Assembly: GCA_045646385.1 (NCBI GenBank) | Contig: JAZRKQ010000012.1 | Coordinates: 1 to 64,000 of the forward strand | Direction: 5' to 3' | Source: SIG455 sp045646385 | Lineage (GTDB): Bacteria; Bacillota; Clostridia; UMGS1810 | Length of the DNA stretch: 64,000 bases | Shown: positions 1-9,359 of the stretch, piece by piece | Position numbering within the stretch: position 1 is the first letter of the stretch | Layout of the letters: each line of letters starts with the position of its first letter | Translations under genes and position numbers: made by a program | The notes under the pieces: model-generated | Told to the model about the DNA's origin: nothing | What the model saw: the letters and a program-made list of their open reading frames with translations, nothing else | Databases searched by the model: none

Positions 1-432
1 CTTGCCGAAACTCATAGCGCCCTTGCCGCCACCCTGAGATTGTTTAAAGAAAATTATCCAGAACACGACTATTATTATCATCAGTATAAGCGATGGTAAC
101 ATAGAAAGCCACCAAGGCACCGTAGCAGGAGCCGGAGTTGAGTAGGTTAGGGTTTCGTCTGCAACTTGTTTTTTGATCTGGTCGCCTGCGTGCTCATACA
201 GTGCACCGAGCGAGGGGATTTCAGATGTAACCTTTGTATTATCCTTTAATGTTACCGTAGCGGTATTTTCCACAACCACCAGTTCTTTAACGTTGCCGTT
301 ATTTATCAGGGTAACGAGGTCTGAAAAATCTTTCATAACAGGACCTGTCTGATAATTCAGCAGAAAGTATATTAAAAATATGACAGCCAGAAGCAATATA
401 TAAAAGCTTGCGCCTTTTATGTATTTCTTCAA
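1..432 (-). CDS. ftsH: FtsH membrane AAA+ zinc protease, N-terminal part only
   Basis: FtsH is a membrane-anchored ATP-dependent zinc protease that degrades misfolded membrane proteins and short-lived regulators. Only the first 144 codons lie in the window. I translated them by eye: a TTG start preceded by AGGAGG, a first membrane segment at about residues 8-25, an extracytoplasmic domain, a second membrane segment at about residues 108-131, then the glycine-rich linker ending GKGAMSFGK. The AAA+ and zinc-protease domains lie beyond position 1. The gene sits 122 bp downstream of hpt, in the tilS-hpt-ftsH order usual in Firmicutes. Confidence 0.9.
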   Translation of the reverse strand, partial: MKKYIKGASFYILLLAVIFLIYFLLNYQTGPVMKDFSDLVTLINNGNVKELVVVENTATVTLKDNTKVTSEIPSLGALYEHAGDQIKKQVADETLTYSTPAPATVPWWLSMLPSLILMIIIVVFWIIFFKQSQGGGKGAMSFGK

Positions 433-465
433 ATCTATCGCCTCCTTTAACGCAATATTAAACCA

Positions 466-494
466 ATATTATCATAAACAAATTTTAATTTCAA
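466..494 (-). promoter_or_regulatory. Candidate sigma-A promoter for ftsH
   Basis: On the minus strand TTGAAA, a 17-bp spacer and an extended -10 TGATAATAT lie in the 122-bp gap between hpt and ftsH. The -10 matches consensus at four of six positions, so this is only moderately convincing. Read-through from hpt is also possible, as no terminator separates the genes. Confidence 0.4.
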
Positions 495-554
495 GATAAA
501 ACCATATTTATATTATGAACAATTTGTAAATATTAATGCAATTATTTTATTAAA

Positions 555-1097
555 TTACGAATAAATTTCAGGTTTTAAAACCGCTACGTATGGCAGATTT
601 CTGTATTTTTGAGCGTAGTCAAGACCATAGCCCACAAGGAACAGGTCAGCCTCAAACTTAAATCCGTAGTAGTCGGCATGAACATCTTCGGTACGGCGTG
701 CGGGTTTATCTATAAATGTGCATATTTTAAGGCTTGCAGGTTTTTTGCTGTTTAAATAATTCGTAAGGTTGTGCAATGTGTAACCGGTATCTAAAATGTC
801 TTCAAGTATTATTACGTGCTTACCGGTAATATCGCCTGAAATATCACGCTTAATTTTAAGTGTACCTGAAGACGATGTACTGTCGCCGTAAGTAGATACC
901 TGCATAAAATCAACTGTGCAGTCTACATCAACTTTACGCATAACATCTGCAGTAAAAGGATATGCACCGTTTAATATGGATATAAATGCAATCTCTTTTC
1001 CCTCATAATCCTTTGTAATCTGTTTGCCTATTCTCTCGGTTGCTTCTGCAATCTGCTCTTCAGAGATTACAATACGTTCGCAATCTTTGTTTATCAT
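555..1097 (-). CDS. hpt: Hypoxanthine phosphoribosyltransferase
   Basis: Transfers the phosphoribosyl group of PRPP to hypoxanthine or guanine in purine salvage. The 180-residue length is normal for bacterial HPRT. The PRPP-binding signature is visible as VIILEDILDTGYTL at about residues 95-108. The start is preceded by GAGGGAC. Its ATG overlaps the tilS stop by 4 bp (ATGA), so translation is probably coupled. The tilS-hpt-ftsH arrangement is conserved across Firmicutes. Confidence 0.95.
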   Translation of the reverse strand: MINKDCERIVISEEQIAEATERIGKQITKDYEGKEIAFISILNGAYPFTADVMRKVDVDCTVDFMQVSTYGDSTSSSGTLKIKRDISGDITGKHVIILEDILDTGYTLHNLTNYLNSKKPASLKICTFIDKPARRTEDVHADYYGFKFEADLFLVGYGLDYAQKYRNLPYVAVLKPEIYS

Positions 1098-2437
1098 AAA
1101 TGTCCCTCGCTTATCTTAAGTATTTTTGTTGTTTTCTCTGTTATTTTATATGCATCGTCTGTCCTTTGGCAGAGTATAGCCGCTATTTTGCCGTCGGATT
1201 CCAGTATCGGCAGAGTTGCGCGTTCTACGCGCGGAATTTTGAGGTCAATTAAAAAGTCTTTTACCTTTTTTCTGCCGCCGAGTCCGAGTGGTGAGAATAT
1301 GTCACCGTCTTTTCTGCTGCGTACAGCAAGTGTGCCGAGTTTGTCAGCATCTAAATATATAACGCCATTTTCATAGGCGGATATTTCGGTTTTTGGTATA
1401 ATTTCAAAAATATAAGTTTTATTTATTTCGGGTATGGGAAGTATACACGGCGATGTAATATTATATGAAAACTTCTGCACAGTTTTAACTGATTCAGTAA
1501 AAATAAATTTGTCATAACTGCGTTCGGCATAAATCCCGTTAAAAGAGGTCGTACCGCCCGTCGGAAGAGCCAGCACGCTTTCTATATTATCACTCGATAT
1601 GCCTTGCCTGCTTCCTGATAATATTTCACAAGAGCGCATTATAAGCCGTCTTTTAACTGATATGTGCATATTGTTTTTTAAATTAAGTGTAACGCAGTTG
1701 CTGTTGCAAGTTATATACTTGCTTTCATATTCTTTGCAGATGGAAGATATAAAATCCTCGTCATCTGCCAAAATGCGCGAGTTTTCGTAAATAGTAGATA
1801 CCACATTGGGGTTGATTTTTTCCATTGCGGGAATTATTACGTTACGCACGGTGTTGCGTGTATAGATATTTTCTGCATTGGTACTGTCTGTTACAAATGA
1901 AATATTTTTTTCAAGCAGATACTTTTCAATCTGTGCTCTGTCACAATCTATAAGAGGGCGGATTATATTACCGTTTACCGGAACAATACCTTTCAATCCG
2001 TTAAGCGATGAACCGCGCATCATATTGATAAGTGTCGTTTCTGCGCTGTCGCATTTATGATGTGCTACTGCTATTTTAGCATTAGGGGATATGGAGTTAA
2101 AAAACTCGTACCTTGCTTTTCTGCCTGCCATCTCTTCCGATATTCCAAGTTCTTTTGAAAGCGCCGGAACATCACATTTTAAAAGATGAAATTCCACTCC
2201 GTTTGCCTCTGCAACAGAACGGGAATACTTAGCATCACGCTCAGCCTCCCCGCCGCGTATCATATGGTTTATATGCGCTGCGTGTAGTTGTAGATTGTAT
2301 TTGTCTTTAACAGCGCATAAAACAGTTAAAAGCGCAACAGAATCTGCCCCTCCCGATAAACCGATTACAACCGTGTCACCGGGGGAGAGCATATTGTATT
2401 TATCAATAGTTTTAAGTACAATCTTTTCCAAATTCAT
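1094..2437 (-). CDS. tilS: tRNA(Ile)-lysidine synthetase
   Basis: Converts C34 of the CAU-anticodon tRNA-Ile to lysidine so that it reads AUA codons and is charged with isoleucine. The N-terminal PP-loop ATP-pyrophosphatase motif SGGADS is at about residues 29-34. The 447 residues include the C-terminal substrate-binding region expected of the long Firmicute form. The start codon directly abuts the dnaB stop (dnaB ends at 2438) and the Shine-Dalgarno is weak (AGCAGGCAG), so coupled translation is likely. The single CAT-anticodon tRNA in this window is elongator tRNA-Met, not its substrate. Confidence 0.93.
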   Translation of the reverse strand: MNLEKIVLKTIDKYNMLSPGDTVVIGLSGGADSVALLTVLCAVKDKYNLQLHAAHINHMIRGGEAERDAKYSRSVAEANGVEFHLLKCDVPALSKELGISEEMAGRKARYEFFNSISPNAKIAVAHHKCDSAETTLINMMRGSSLNGLKGIVPVNGNIIRPLIDCDRAQIEKYLLEKNISFVTDSTNAENIYTRNTVRNVIIPAMEKINPNVVSTIYENSRILADDEDFISSICKEYESKYITCNSNCVTLNLKNNMHISVKRRLIMRSCEILSGSRQGISSDNIESVLALPTGGTTSFNGIYAERSYDKFIFTESVKTVQKFSYNITSPCILPIPEINKTYIFEIIPKTEISAYENGVIYLDADKLGTLAVRSRKDGDIFSPLGLGGRKKVKDFLIDLKIPRVERATLPILESDGKIAAILCQRTDDAYKITEKTTKILKISEGHL

Positions 2438-3763
2438 TTACTGCCTGCTTTTTTCTAAATTCATAAAACGTGTAAACTCGCCTCTCCAGCCAAGTTCTAC
2501 TGTGCCGGTAGAGCCGTTACGGAATTTTGATATAATACATTCCGCTACGTTCTTTTTCTCTGTTTCTTCGTTATATACTTCATCTCTGTAGAGGAACATT
2601 ACAATGTCTGCGTCCTGCTCTATAGAACCCGACTCTCTTAAGTCGCTAAGCATCGGGCGGTGGTCACTTCTTTGCTCAGGCGCACGGCTTAACTGCGATA
2701 AAGTTATAACAGGAACATCAAGTTCTTTTGCTAAGATTTTAAGCATACGGCTGTTGTCTGCAACGTCCTGCTGGCGGCTTTCTCTGCCGCTGCCGAGCAT
2801 CAACTGCAGATAGTCCACAACAACAAGACCGAGTTGACCTTTAAGTTTTAATCTTCTGCACTTAAACCGGATTTCGCTCATTGTTATACCGGGAGTGTCG
2901 TCTATGTAGATAGGCGCTTTTGAAAGCATTTCAACAGTTTGTGCAAGTTTCGGCATTTCTTCCGGTCCAAGGTCGCCCACACGCATTTTTTCGCTTGAAA
3001 TGTAACTTTCAGAGCAAAGTATTCTTGTTGCCAACTGTTCTTTACTCATTTCAAGGCTGAATATTGCAACTGGTACGTTGTGGCGGATTGCAGCATTTGC
3101 GGCAATGTTAAGCGCAAAACTTGTTTTACCCATAGCAGGACGAGCCGCTATAAGTATAAGGTCCGATGACTGAAGTCCGGACATACGTTTGTCAAGTTCT
3201 GAAAACCCTGTAGGAACGCCGGTAATTTTATTTTTGTTTTTTATAAGTTCTTCTATTCTCTCAAGGTTTGATTTTAAAATTTCCTTGATGGGTGACATAT
3301 CGCCCGTGGTGCGTGTCTGCAAAACGTCAAACATCTTTGCTTCGGCGCTGTTTAAAACCATTCCCACTTCCTGCTCACCATTATATGCAATATCATTAAT
3401 ATCGGAAGCGGCTTTTATCAGCCTGCGCAGAACAGCCTTATCTTTAATTATTTTAATATGATGCTTTAAATTGGCGGTAGTAGAAACCATCAGGCTTATC
3501 TGAGTTAAATACTCTATACCCCCGACACTGTCAAAAACACTTTCAAGTTCTGCCTTTAATGTTATAAGGTCAACAGGTTTTGCCGAGTTTGATAAGTTTA
3601 TAACCGCCTCGTAAATTTTTTTGTGCGGTTCTAAGTAGAAATCTTCTATTTTAAGCGATTCAAGCAGGTCAGATATACATTCGTTATCAAATATAACGGA
3701 GCCAAGTACATACTGCTCTGCTTCTACATTGCACGGCATACTGCGTGCAAGATTTTCTGCCAT
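2438..3763 (-). CDS. dnaB: Replicative DNA helicase DnaB (DnaC in Bacillus naming)
   Basis: Hexameric 5'-3' helicase that unwinds DNA ahead of the replisome. The N-terminal primase-interaction domain is followed by a RecA-like domain with Walker A ARPAMGKTSFA near residue 204 and Walker B LVVVDYLQLM. No intein is present; the 441-residue length is standard. The start has GAGGTG about 5 bases upstream. It lies 22 bp downstream of rplI in the conserved yybS-gdpP-rplI-dnaB block and is followed without a gap by tilS. Confidence 0.96.
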   Translation of the reverse strand: MAENLARSMPCNVEAEQYVLGSVIFDNECISDLLESLKIEDFYLEPHKKIYEAVINLSNSAKPVDLITLKAELESVFDSVGGIEYLTQISLMVSTTANLKHHIKIIKDKAVLRRLIKAASDINDIAYNGEQEVGMVLNSAEAKMFDVLQTRTTGDMSPIKEILKSNLERIEELIKNKNKITGVPTGFSELDKRMSGLQSSDLILIAARPAMGKTSFALNIAANAAIRHNVPVAIFSLEMSKEQLATRILCSESYISSEKMRVGDLGPEEMPKLAQTVEMLSKAPIYIDDTPGITMSEIRFKCRRLKLKGQLGLVVVDYLQLMLGSGRESRQQDVADNSRMLKILAKELDVPVITLSQLSRAPEQRSDHRPMLSDLRESGSIEQDADIVMFLYRDEVYNEETEKKNVAECIISKFRNGSTGTVELGWRGEFTRFMNLEKSRQ

Positions 3764-3785
3764 AGTTACACCTCTTTACAATTAT

Positions 3786-4232
3786 TTACTGTGCGGTTAT
3801 GCTTACTTTTATTTTACCTATAATCTGCGGATAGAGTTTTGCGTCTACTGTGATATCGCCCGTTGTTTTTATATCTCCGTTAAGTACAATTTTACGTTTG
3901 TCGATGTCGATATTGTGCTGCTTTTTAAGAGCATCTGCAATGTCTTTGGCAGTTATAGAGCCAAACAGTTTACCGCTTTCGCCTGCTTTGGCAGAAAGTT
4001 TAACGGTAACACCTTCAAGTTTTTCTTTAATTTCTTCTGCGGCTTTTATTTCCTGCTCTTTTTTATATGCCTGAGATTCCTTCTGTCCTTTTAAGTTGTT
4101 AAGGTTTGCGGCAGTTGCTTCAACTGCTAATCCTTTAGGAAGCAAAAAGTTGCGGGCGTATCCGTCTGCAATGTTTTTCTCTTCGCCTTTTTTGCCTTGT
4201 CCTTTAACGTCCTGAATAAAAATAACTTTCAT
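3786..4232 (-). CDS. rplI: 50S ribosomal protein bL9
   Basis: bL9 is a two-domain protein of the large subunit that binds 23S rRNA near the L1 stalk and helps hold the reading frame. The N-terminal signature KVIFIQDVKGQGKKGE, the conserved GYARNFLLPKGLA stretch and the 148-residue length are typical. AAAGGA precedes the start. It sits between gdpP (22 bp upstream) and dnaB (22 bp downstream), the usual Firmicute context. Confidence 0.97.
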   Translation of the reverse strand: MKVIFIQDVKGQGKKGEEKNIADGYARNFLLPKGLAVEATAANLNNLKGQKESQAYKKEQEIKAAEEIKEKLEGVTVKLSAKAGESGKLFGSITAKDIADALKKQHNIDIDKRKIVLNGDIKTTGDITVDAKLYPQIIGKIKVSITAQ

Positions 4233-4253
4233 TGTATATCAATCCTTTCTGCA

Positions 4254-6236
4254 TTATAAACTTGCTTTGTATTCGGCAATTGCCGCCAACAGGTCTTCGT
4301 AAACTTCTTCTTTTGTTTTGCCTGATATTTGTGCACCGGCAATAGATATATGACCGCCGCCACCGAGTTTTTCAAGTATTACCTGAACATTTACGTCACC
4401 GAACGAGCGACCGCTGATGCTTATCTGACCGCCCATATCGCATATAACAAAAGCGGCTTTTACGTCGGTAATATTTAATAGTTCGTCTGCTGCCTGAGCC
4501 ACTATGGTAGACATATCGTCATCAGTTTTTTCGCATATTGAAATCATATACGATTTTTCTGCCATATGTGCATTCTCTATTATCGACATCTTCTTGATTA
4601 TTTTGTCGTAATCCATACGGAACAGTTTTTTGATTTCTGCCGTATCTACACCTGCGCGGCGAAGATACGAAGCCGCTTCAAATGTTCGTACACCGGATTT
4701 GAACGAGAAATTTTTGGTGTCCATATAAATTCCGGCATACAGTGCCTGAGCCTCAAGTTGAGTAAGGTTTGGATTTAAATCCATATACTGAATAACCTCT
4801 GTAACCAATTCGCACGTTGACGATGCATACGGCTCGTGATAGGTTATAACCGAGTTGTCAATAAAGTCAGTGCTTCGTCTGTGATGGTCTATAAGCACAA
4901 TTTTTTCGGATATATTAAGCAGGTTTTCCTCCTCAACAAGCGTGTGCTTGTGAGTATCCACTACAAAAACAAGTGTATTTTTGTTTACAATCTCGTTTGC
5001 AACACCGCGCTTTATAAATACGCCGTCGTAATCGCTGCCCAGTTTTGAAAGCATACGCTGAACAGTTTCGTTGTAAGTGTCTAAAAGTATTTTGGCATCT
5101 TTACCGCAGTTTACTATTGCACGTCGCAGACCCATTGCTGCACCTAAAACGTCTATATCGGCATTTTTATGGCCCATAATAATGATGTCTTCAGAGTTTG
5201 ATATAAGTTCGCGTATAGCAAGAGCAATAACTCTTGATTTAACACGTGTACGCTTTTCAATCTCCTGACTTTTACCGCCGTAGAAGAAATACTGGTCATC
5301 ATCTTTGATAATCGCCTGATCGCCACCTCTACCGAGTGCCATATCAAGTGCTGAAAAGCCGTACGCTTCATTTTTGGCAAGTGTATCGCCGCCCATGCCT
5401 ATGCCGATACTTAATGTGGGTGACATTTTGTTGCCTGCACTTATTTCACGGATAGTGTCTAATATATCAAAATTCTTTTCTATCATTTTATCTACGTACT
5501 GTTTTTGCACGCACATAATATATCTGTCTTTTTCGTACTTACGTACGATTGCGTTGTTCTCACTCGCAAACGCCTCGATTTTTTCTTCGATTGCGGCGGC
5601 AAGTTGAGGTTTGTCTGCGTTAGGAGTGTCTTGCATAACGTCTTCGTAGTTGTCTATAATAATCGCTGCACAGACAGATTTTTCCTGATAGTATTTCTTT
5701 TTAATCATTTCGTATCCCGTACGGTCGTCCCAGTAAAGAACTATCAGGTGGTCGTCGGGCATATGGCGGGCACGGGTAATATTGCCGAAAACATGGTAGT
5801 ATCTGCCGTTATGCTCTAAATCGTACGATACTTTTGTATCCTCCTTGCGGAAAAGGTCTATATCAAAATCGGGCACAAAGTCTGTGATGGGCGTATCTGC
5901 AAGGTGCTGTTCGCCAATCATATTATTAAAAAGTTCATTGCACCAGACTATCATTCCGTCGAGTTGAAGCATAACAACGGGCAACGGGAATTTTGCAAGT
6001 GTGTCTGCCCTGCCGCTTTCGGGTGAGCGTGAAAGCGATTTTACATAGTCGCTTATAGTGTTTTTGCGAACGATACGCATCTTGAGGAAAAACACAAGCA
6101 AAGCCACTGCAAGTGCCAGTTCAACAAGTGCCACTTTGTAGTCGTACATAAAAGTAACCGCTGCAAAGGTAAATATTATCCATATATAATAGCCTACGTT
6201 GAGCGCAAGAGTTTTAAATATCCGTTTATGCTTCAT
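4254..6236 (-). CDS. gdpP: Cyclic-di-AMP phosphodiesterase GdpP (YybT)
   Basis: Hydrolyses cyclic-di-AMP to pApA and so tunes osmolyte uptake and wall homeostasis. Layout of the 660 residues: two N-terminal membrane helices (about residues 10-55), a PAS-like sensory region, a degenerate GGDEF domain, a DHH domain (GHKNADIDVLG, then LIDHHRR) and DHHA1 (GGGGHISIAGAQI). I place the start at 6236: GGGAGG stands 9 bases upstream and the product then begins MKHKRIFK. An in-frame upstream extension lies inside yybS and is unlikely. The start overlaps the yybS stop by 11 bp. Confidence 0.95.
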   Translation of the reverse strand: MKHKRIFKTLALNVGYYIWIIFTFAAVTFMYDYKVALVELALAVALLVFFLKMRIVRKNTISDYVKSLSRSPESGRADTLAKFPLPVVMLQLDGMIVWCNELFNNMIGEQHLADTPITDFVPDFDIDLFRKEDTKVSYDLEHNGRYYHVFGNITRARHMPDDHLIVLYWDDRTGYEMIKKKYYQEKSVCAAIIIDNYEDVMQDTPNADKPQLAAAIEEKIEAFASENNAIVRKYEKDRYIMCVQKQYVDKMIEKNFDILDTIREISAGNKMSPTLSIGIGMGGDTLAKNEAYGFSALDMALGRGGDQAIIKDDDQYFFYGGKSQEIEKRTRVKSRVIALAIRELISNSEDIIIMGHKNADIDVLGAAMGLRRAIVNCGKDAKILLDTYNETVQRMLSKLGSDYDGVFIKRGVANEIVNKNTLVFVVDTHKHTLVEEENLLNISEKIVLIDHHRRSTDFIDNSVITYHEPYASSTCELVTEVIQYMDLNPNLTQLEAQALYAGIYMDTKNFSFKSGVRTFEAASYLRRAGVDTAEIKKLFRMDYDKIIKKMSIIENAHMAEKSYMISICEKTDDDMSTIVAQAADELLNITDVKAAFVICDMGGQISISGRSFGDVNVQVILEKLGGGGHISIAGAQISGKTKEEVYEDLLAAIAEYKASL

Positions 6237-7239
6237 ATTTTTCGCCTCCCGAACGCAAACGTCTGAAATCAAACATACCATCTGTAATTCCTGTAAAAAG
6301 CAGGATTGAAGATATATTGGCAATTGGTATTACTATACCTATGATGCCAAAAACAGCAAATCCGATAATGTATATTACAATGCGCAGAGCCCAATGTATA
6401 TTACGCTTTTTCAAAAAGAAATCTACGACAGATAATCCGCACAAAAAGTAAAGTGCACACAGCATTATTATAATATTTGTTATTGCCCCTGATAAAGCCG
6501 AGGATTTTATAAAGAAGGTTACCACAAACAGAACTGCCAAAAATACAGAACCCGATTTCGGCAACTGCAACTGCCAGAAATGAGGGTAGTTTTCCATTAC
6601 TGTACCATGTTTTTTAAATATAAATTTTCTGCCGATAAGGAAAGTTACATATGCAAAGAATGCGCATATTATTATTAACACAGACGGCACTACAGTTGCC
6701 ACCATCTGCTGCATATACCATTGTAAATCGCCCATAGCATCAAGTATATTTTCTGTGCCGTTTATGTTTGATGCTGATAAGACATGATTATATGCTTTAA
6801 ACAGACCTGCAACAGGTTTGTTGATAAGTTCTTCGGCTAGGTCAATTTTATGATAAAATTTTAAAACTGCAAAATCAATCAGAAACGATGCAAGATTTGC
6901 AAACGTACCACCTGCGATAAGCATACGAAAATTGCATTTACTCTTTGATGTTAATCCTATAACAGTACCGCTCAAAGAGGTAAGGCAAAAGAGCGATGCT
7001 GATGTAAACAGATTATCTGCGTTTACTTCCAACGAGCATTTTACTGCTACTATTGATGCAAGCGACGCTATAAGTAATATAATTGTTTCAGATGTTTTGC
7101 GAGTGTACGCACAAACCATAAAAAATATTGCGCTTACCGCCATTATCGGCACAGAGGCATACGGAAAAACTGCAGCGCCGGCTGACAGTACTGCTGCAAT
7201 GATAATATTTATTATAAATACAAAAATATGTTTTTTCAT
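6226..7239 (-). CDS. yybS: YybS-family membrane protein (DUF2232)
   Basis: A 337-residue polytopic membrane protein with roughly eight hydrophobic segments, starting with an N-terminal helix and ending in a short charged tail. Size, topology and position directly upstream of gdpP match the YybS/DUF2232 family; its biochemical role is not established. GAGGTAG stands before the ATG. It is the first gene of the minus-strand operon that runs to ftsH and overlaps gdpP by 11 bp, which argues for coupled translation. Confidence 0.85.
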   Translation of the reverse strand: MKKHIFVFIINIIIAAVLSAGAAVFPYASVPIMAVSAIFFMVCAYTRKTSETIILLIASLASIVAVKCSLEVNADNLFTSASLFCLTSLSGTVIGLTSKSKCNFRMLIAGGTFANLASFLIDFAVLKFYHKIDLAEELINKPVAGLFKAYNHVLSASNINGTENILDAMGDLQWYMQQMVATVVPSVLIIICAFFAYVTFLIGRKFIFKKHGTVMENYPHFWQLQLPKSGSVFLAVLFVVTFFIKSSALSGAITNIIIMLCALYFLCGLSVVDFFLKKRNIHWALRIVIYIIGFAVFGIIGIVIPIANISSILLFTGITDGMFDFRRLRSGGEKYEA

Positions 7240-7274
7240 ATGTCTACCTCGTTTGCAATAATAGAGTAAATTAT

Positions 7275-7303
7275 ATTATAACACGGATTTTACATATTTA
7301 CAA
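7275..7303 (-). promoter_or_regulatory. Promoter for the yybS-gdpP-rplI-dnaB-tilS-hpt operon
   Basis: Minus strand: TTGTAA, a 17-bp spacer and TGTTATAAT (perfect -10 with an extended TG). It lies 36 bp upstream of the yybS start, and no better candidate is visible in the AT-rich divergent gap 7240-7454. On the plus side only an extended -10 (TGCTAAAAT, -10 hexamer at 7414-7419) is seen upstream of lonB, without a good -35. Confidence 0.65.
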
Positions 7304-7454
7304 CAATTAATTTCAACATTTATATATAATAAATAATAACACAAAAATTATAATATTAAAAGTCAAAAACAATATTTTGGGAAAACTTCACAGAATAAAT
7401 TGCATCTGTATGCTAAAATTATAACTAAAAAAGAAAAAGTGTGGAGAGATGCAT

Positions 7455-9083
7455 ATGACTGCTACTGTTTTAATGGGGATACAGTTAATATTTACCGTAA
7501 TAACGGGTGTGTATTTTTTGTCACTTTTACGCTCACAAAAAGAGAGTAAAAGTGCTATTAATACAGACTCAAAAAAAGAGATGGACAAATTAAAGCGTAT
7601 GGAACTGGTGCGTCTTTCAGTTCCGCTTTGCGAAAAAACCCGTCCTGCTACAATGGGGGATATTATAGGGCAGGAGCAGGGAATACGCGCGCTTAAAGCC
7701 GCACTTTGCGGACCGAATCCACAGCATGTTATTATATACGGGCCTCCGGGTGTAGGCAAAACCGCTGCTGCCAGAATAATTCTTCAATGCGCTAAGGAAA
7801 GCCCGCTTTCGCCGTTTACGCGTGACGCAAAATTTATAGAAACCGATGCCACTACAATGCGTTTTGACGAACGCAGTATTGCAGACCCTTTAATCGGCTC
7901 GGTGCACGACCCCATATGTCAGGGCGCAGGTGCTTACGGTAATGCAGGTGTGCCTCAGCCAAAACCCGGAGCGGTAACAAAAGCGCACGGCGGTATTTTA
8001 TTTATAGACGAAATTGGCGAACTGCATCCTATACAGATGAACAGGCTTTTAAAAGTTTTGGAAGACAGACGAGTGTTTTTTGAAAGTGCGTATTACACAA
8101 GTGGCGACAGAAACATTCCTCAGCACATACACGAAATTTTTAAAAACGGACTTCCTGCAGATTTTCGCTTGGTCGGTGCAACTACAAGAACACCCGAAGA
8201 AATTCCGGAGGCAATACGTTCCAGATGCGTAGAGGTGTTTTTTGAACCGCTTTCGGCATCTGAAGTTGAAAGTATTTCACTGGGTGCTGCCGCAAAAGGC
8301 GGATTTGATTTGTCTGACGAATGTGCCGGACTTATAGCAAGATACGCTTCAAACGGAAGAGATGCAGTAAACATTGTACAGATTGCCGGAAGTTCCGTGC
8401 TTGTAGACGGCAGACATAAAATTGAAGTCAAAGATATTGAATGGGTTATAGAGTTTGGCAGATATAGTCCTATTATAGAGAGAGCCGCCTCAAAAGAAAG
8501 TGAGATCGGTGTTGTAAACGGACTTGCGGTGGCAGGCAGGGACCATGGTACAGTTATGGAGGTAGAGGCTTGGGCTGTAAAGTGTGCATCGGGCGCAGGC
8601 AGACTGATTACAACGGGTATAGTCGATGAAGAAGAATTTGAGGGCAGGGGACAGAAACTCAAAAAAGTCAGTTCTGCAAAAGCATCTGCCACCAATGTTA
8701 CAACGGTGCTTAAAAATATTTTCGGTATTGATTATACAGATTATAATATTCATCTTAACTTCCCCGGCGGTGTACCGGTTGACGGACCATCGGCAGGTAT
8801 AGCAATGTTCAGTGCTGTATACTCGTCTGTACTTTCAGTACCCGTTCCTGCAGAAATAGCTATGACGGGCGAACTTTCCATAATGGGTAAGGTAAAACCC
8901 GTAGGCGGAGTTGCAGCAAAACTTGATGCCGCGCGCAGGGCAGGGGTCAAAAAGGTGATAATCCCATACGAAAACTATCAGGAGATGTTTGAGGATTTCG
9001 GAATGGAGATAGTGCGCGCAAAAACAATCCATGATGTAGTAGATGCGTGTTTCGGGCAAATATCAAAAAAAGCGGTTAGTTAA
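7455..9083 (+). CDS. lonB: ATP-dependent protease LonB (Lon-like, membrane-anchored)
   Basis: A Lon-family AAA+ serine protease; in Bacillus LonB is linked to the forespore. The protein has a short N-terminal membrane helix, Walker A YGPPGVGKTAAAR, an AAA+ region with FIDEIGELHPIQMN, and a C-terminal protease domain. The catalytic Ser446 lies in DGPSAG and Lys489 in GGVAAKLDAA; their spacing of 43 is the canonical one. The start at 7455 is preferred over an ATG six bases earlier, because GGAGAG touches the earlier one but lies 6 bases from 7455. The gene stands alone between the divergent yybS operon and rpoB. Confidence 0.93.
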   Translation: MTATVLMGIQLIFTVITGVYFLSLLRSQKESKSAINTDSKKEMDKLKRMELVRLSVPLCEKTRPATMGDIIGQEQGIRALKAALCGPNPQHVIIYGPPGVGKTAAARIILQCAKESPLSPFTRDAKFIETDATTMRFDERSIADPLIGSVHDPICQGAGAYGNAGVPQPKPGAVTKAHGGILFIDEIGELHPIQMNRLLKVLEDRRVFFESAYYTSGDRNIPQHIHEIFKNGLPADFRLVGATTRTPEEIPEAIRSRCVEVFFEPLSASEVESISLGAAAKGGFDLSDECAGLIARYASNGRDAVNIVQIAGSSVLVDGRHKIEVKDIEWVIEFGRYSPIIERAASKESEIGVVNGLAVAGRDHGTVMEVEAWAVKCASGAGRLITTGIVDEEEFEGRGQKLKKVSSAKASATNVTTVLKNIFGIDYTDYNIHLNFPGGVPVDGPSAGIAMFSAVYSSVLSVPVPAEIAMTGELSIMGKVKPVGGVAAKLDAARRAGVKKVIIPYENYQEMFEDFGMEIVRAKTIHDVVDACFGQISKKAVS

Positions 9084-9097
9084 CTAATCGCTTTTTG
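9067..9097 (+). terminator. Intrinsic terminator of lonB
   Basis: The stem AAAAGCGGTTAG / CTAATCGCTTTT with one G-U pair is followed by TTTTT. The lonB stop codon lies inside the hairpin loop, so the terminator begins within the coding end. Confidence 0.75.
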
Positions 9098-9158
9098 CTT
9101 ATTTACAAATACATACAAATTGCTCAAAAATATCCCCAAAAATTTTAAAAATTTGTGC

Positions 9159-9187
9159 TTGACACATTGACCATTATGTGTTATTAT
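9159..9187 (+). promoter_or_regulatory. Strong sigma-A promoter of rpoBC
   Basis: Perfect TTGACA at 9159-9164, a 17-bp spacer and TATTAT at 9182-9187 with an extended TG directly before it. It implies a leader of about 165 nt before rpoB. The leader contains a CATGGA / TCCATG inverted repeat but no riboswitch that I recognise. Confidence 0.85.
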
Positions 9188-9359
9188 TGTAAATTGCAAT
9201 CATATCCCGTTTTGGTGCATGGAGTTTGTTTATTACTACAAAATATCCATGTGTCTTTCGTGTTGTTTTTGGTTAAATTTCCAAGTATTTTCAGCATGAA
9301 ATCGGGGGTGTTGCACCGCACGTTTTATACTTATAAAAAAATATGAGGTGATTAGTTTT

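Noticed and set aside
9155..9346. 63-codon plus-strand frame upstream of rpoB
   Set aside because: It covers the -35/-10 elements and leader of rpoB and has no Shine-Dalgarno.
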